From: Dehalococcoidia bacterium
GTDB lineage: Bacteria > Chloroflexota > Dehalococcoidia > Dehalococcoidales > JAUVZE01
Reading direction: 5' to 3'
Assembly: GCA_004376435.1 (NCBI GenBank)
Contig: SOJS01000064.1
Span: 1 to 6,176, forward strand
DNA: 6,176 nt
A program made the translations under genes and the position numbers. Below the pieces are notes generated by a model. It ran no database searches and had not been told where the DNA came from. It saw only the letters and a program-made list of their open reading frames with translations. Positions 5,934-6,176 of the stretch are shown here, piece after piece; the first letter of the stretch is position 1; each line of letters starts with the position of its first letter.

Positions 5934-6176
5934 ATGGTTTGTTCAATTCGAAATGGATTGAACATAGGGGATCCTCTTCTGCCAGCTTTGCATTTGTCTA
6001 CTAGGCCACCTAACACATATGATTTAGCTGAAAGCTTCTACGCCTTGGAGCAAGACAAGTTAAGTCCTGGTCATTGGCTATTGGTTCTTTTACCTCAGGT
6101 ATTATACTATGTGGATAGACAAATGAGGTTCCTTGCACACAGTGTGGTAAAAGTGAAAGGGTTTCTTATGTTAGGT
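5934..6176 (+). CDS. Possible partial protein gene of unknown function, leaving the window
   Basis: From ATG at 5934 the frame is open for 81 codons to the window edge; the same frame is stop-free from 5841, 112 codons in all, unusual for sequence this rich in A and T. The product begins MVCSIRNGLNIGDPLLPALH and has a central hydrophobic stretch (HWLLVLLPQVLYYV). I recognise no family. AGAAGG lies 12 nt before the ATG, a poor spacing. Another frame from 6119 reads a CTQCGK zinc-ribbon-like piece, so this frame may not be the coding one, or the region may be a decayed gene. Treat as a candidate only. Confidence 0.25.
   Translation, partial: MVCSIRNGLNIGDPLLPALHLSTRPPNTYDLAESFYALEQDKLSPGHWLLVLLPQVLYYVDRQMRFLAHSVVKVKGFLMLG
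5940..5964. repeat. 8-bp perfect palindrome with 9-nt spacer
   Basis: TGTTCAAT at 5940-5947 pairs exactly with ATTGAACA at 5957-5964 around TCGAAATGG. It could be an operator half-site pair or a small hairpin. It has no T-run after it, so it is not an intrinsic terminator. It falls just inside the possible open frame starting at 5934. Confidence 0.4.
5992..6005 (+). repeat. Imperfect direct repeat of the sequence at the tRNA break
   Basis: ATTTGTCTACTAGG here matches ATTTGCTACTAGG at 5674-5686 except for one inserted T; the shared CTACTAGG is exact. The copies are about 318 bp apart. It may be a further recombinase site or a remnant of an older junction; chance is possible. Confidence 0.35.

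Larger units (their letters stand above)
5675..6176. other. Probable end of an integrated element, largely without recognisable genes
   Basis: From the tRNA-Ser break to the window edge the base composition changes: hand counts give 37% GC at 5701-5760 and 27% at 5761-5820, against 55% and 63% at 5101-5160 and 5221-5280. No long open frame lies at 5675-5840 on either strand. It holds integrase-site-like repeats, an 8-bp palindrome and one unrecognised open frame that leaves the window. The interpretation as the attachment-site end of a genomic island is inference; no integrase gene is visible here. Confidence 0.5.

Noticed and set aside
5669..6176. Group I intron inserted in the tRNA-Ser anticodon loop
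   Set aside because: Bacterial group I introns do sit in anticodon loops, but I see no conserved core elements or a terminal G followed by an AGCGG-type 3' half. The search would be decisive with more downstream sequence, so this is rejected only provisionally.
6119..6176. Zinc-ribbon-like peptide PCTQCGKSERVSYVR on the plus strand
   Set aside because: It has a TAG just before it at 6116-6118, no start codon in frame and only 19 codons in view; too little to call a gene.
1..6176. CRISPR array, riboswitch or insertion sequence
   Set aside because: No regularly spaced repeats, no recognisable riboswitch core in the short leaders, and no transposase or terminal inverted repeats were found.

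Overview
The window reads as a compact bacterial chromosome segment from an anaerobe. All six protein genes that I am confident of lie on the minus strand. The evidence for an anaerobe is a complete set of genes for a four-subunit 2-oxoacid:ferredoxin oxidoreductase, most likely pyruvate:ferredoxin oxidoreductase. The evidence for a bacterium is Shine-Dalgarno sites, TATAAT-type -10 boxes and a rho-independent terminator. Start codons are mixed (two ATG, three GTG, one TTG). tRNA 3' CCA is not encoded in the one intact tRNA. I lean weakly towards a Chloroflexota/Dehalococcoidia-type genome, but this is an impression and not something the sequence proves.

Layout, in the direction of transcription (right to left). 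A CaCA-family sodium/calcium exchanger (5526-4525) ends in a terminator hairpin. The U-tract of that terminator runs into an extended -10 promoter for an ArsB/NhaD-type ion transporter (4443-3085). Next come a -10 box, a tRNA-Arg(CCG) gene (3031-2959) and, 25 nt further on, the oxidoreductase operon in the order gamma, delta, alpha, beta (2933 to the window edge). The four subunit genes overlap by 8, 1 and 1 nt, so they are translationally coupled. The beta gene is cut by the window start but all its cofactor residues are present. No promoter or terminator is visible between the tRNA and the operon, so one transcript probably carries both.

The right-hand end (about 5620-6176) is different. 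On the plus strand an extended -10 promoter leads into the 5' half of a tRNA-Ser(CGA) gene. That half matches a normal tRNA through the anticodon loop and then stops matching; no 3' half appears in the remaining 500 bp. The sequence beyond is AT-richer and holds three copies of a 10-bp motif (one inverted and touching the break, two in tandem at an 11-bp period). It also holds an 8-bp palindrome and one unrecognised open frame that leaves the window. I read this as one end of a mobile element integrated at the tRNA anticodon loop, or the scar of one.

Functionally the left part is central metabolism (pyruvate to acetyl-CoA, CO2 and reduced ferredoxin, or the reverse) next to two ion antiporters; any energetic link between them is inference. 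The points most worth a second look are the broken tRNA-Ser with its repeat pattern, the C33 in place of the near-universal U33 in tRNA-Arg(CCG), and the tRNA-plus-oxidoreductase transcription unit. I see no clear new defence or biosynthetic system inside the window; if there is one it would lie to the right, inside the putative island.
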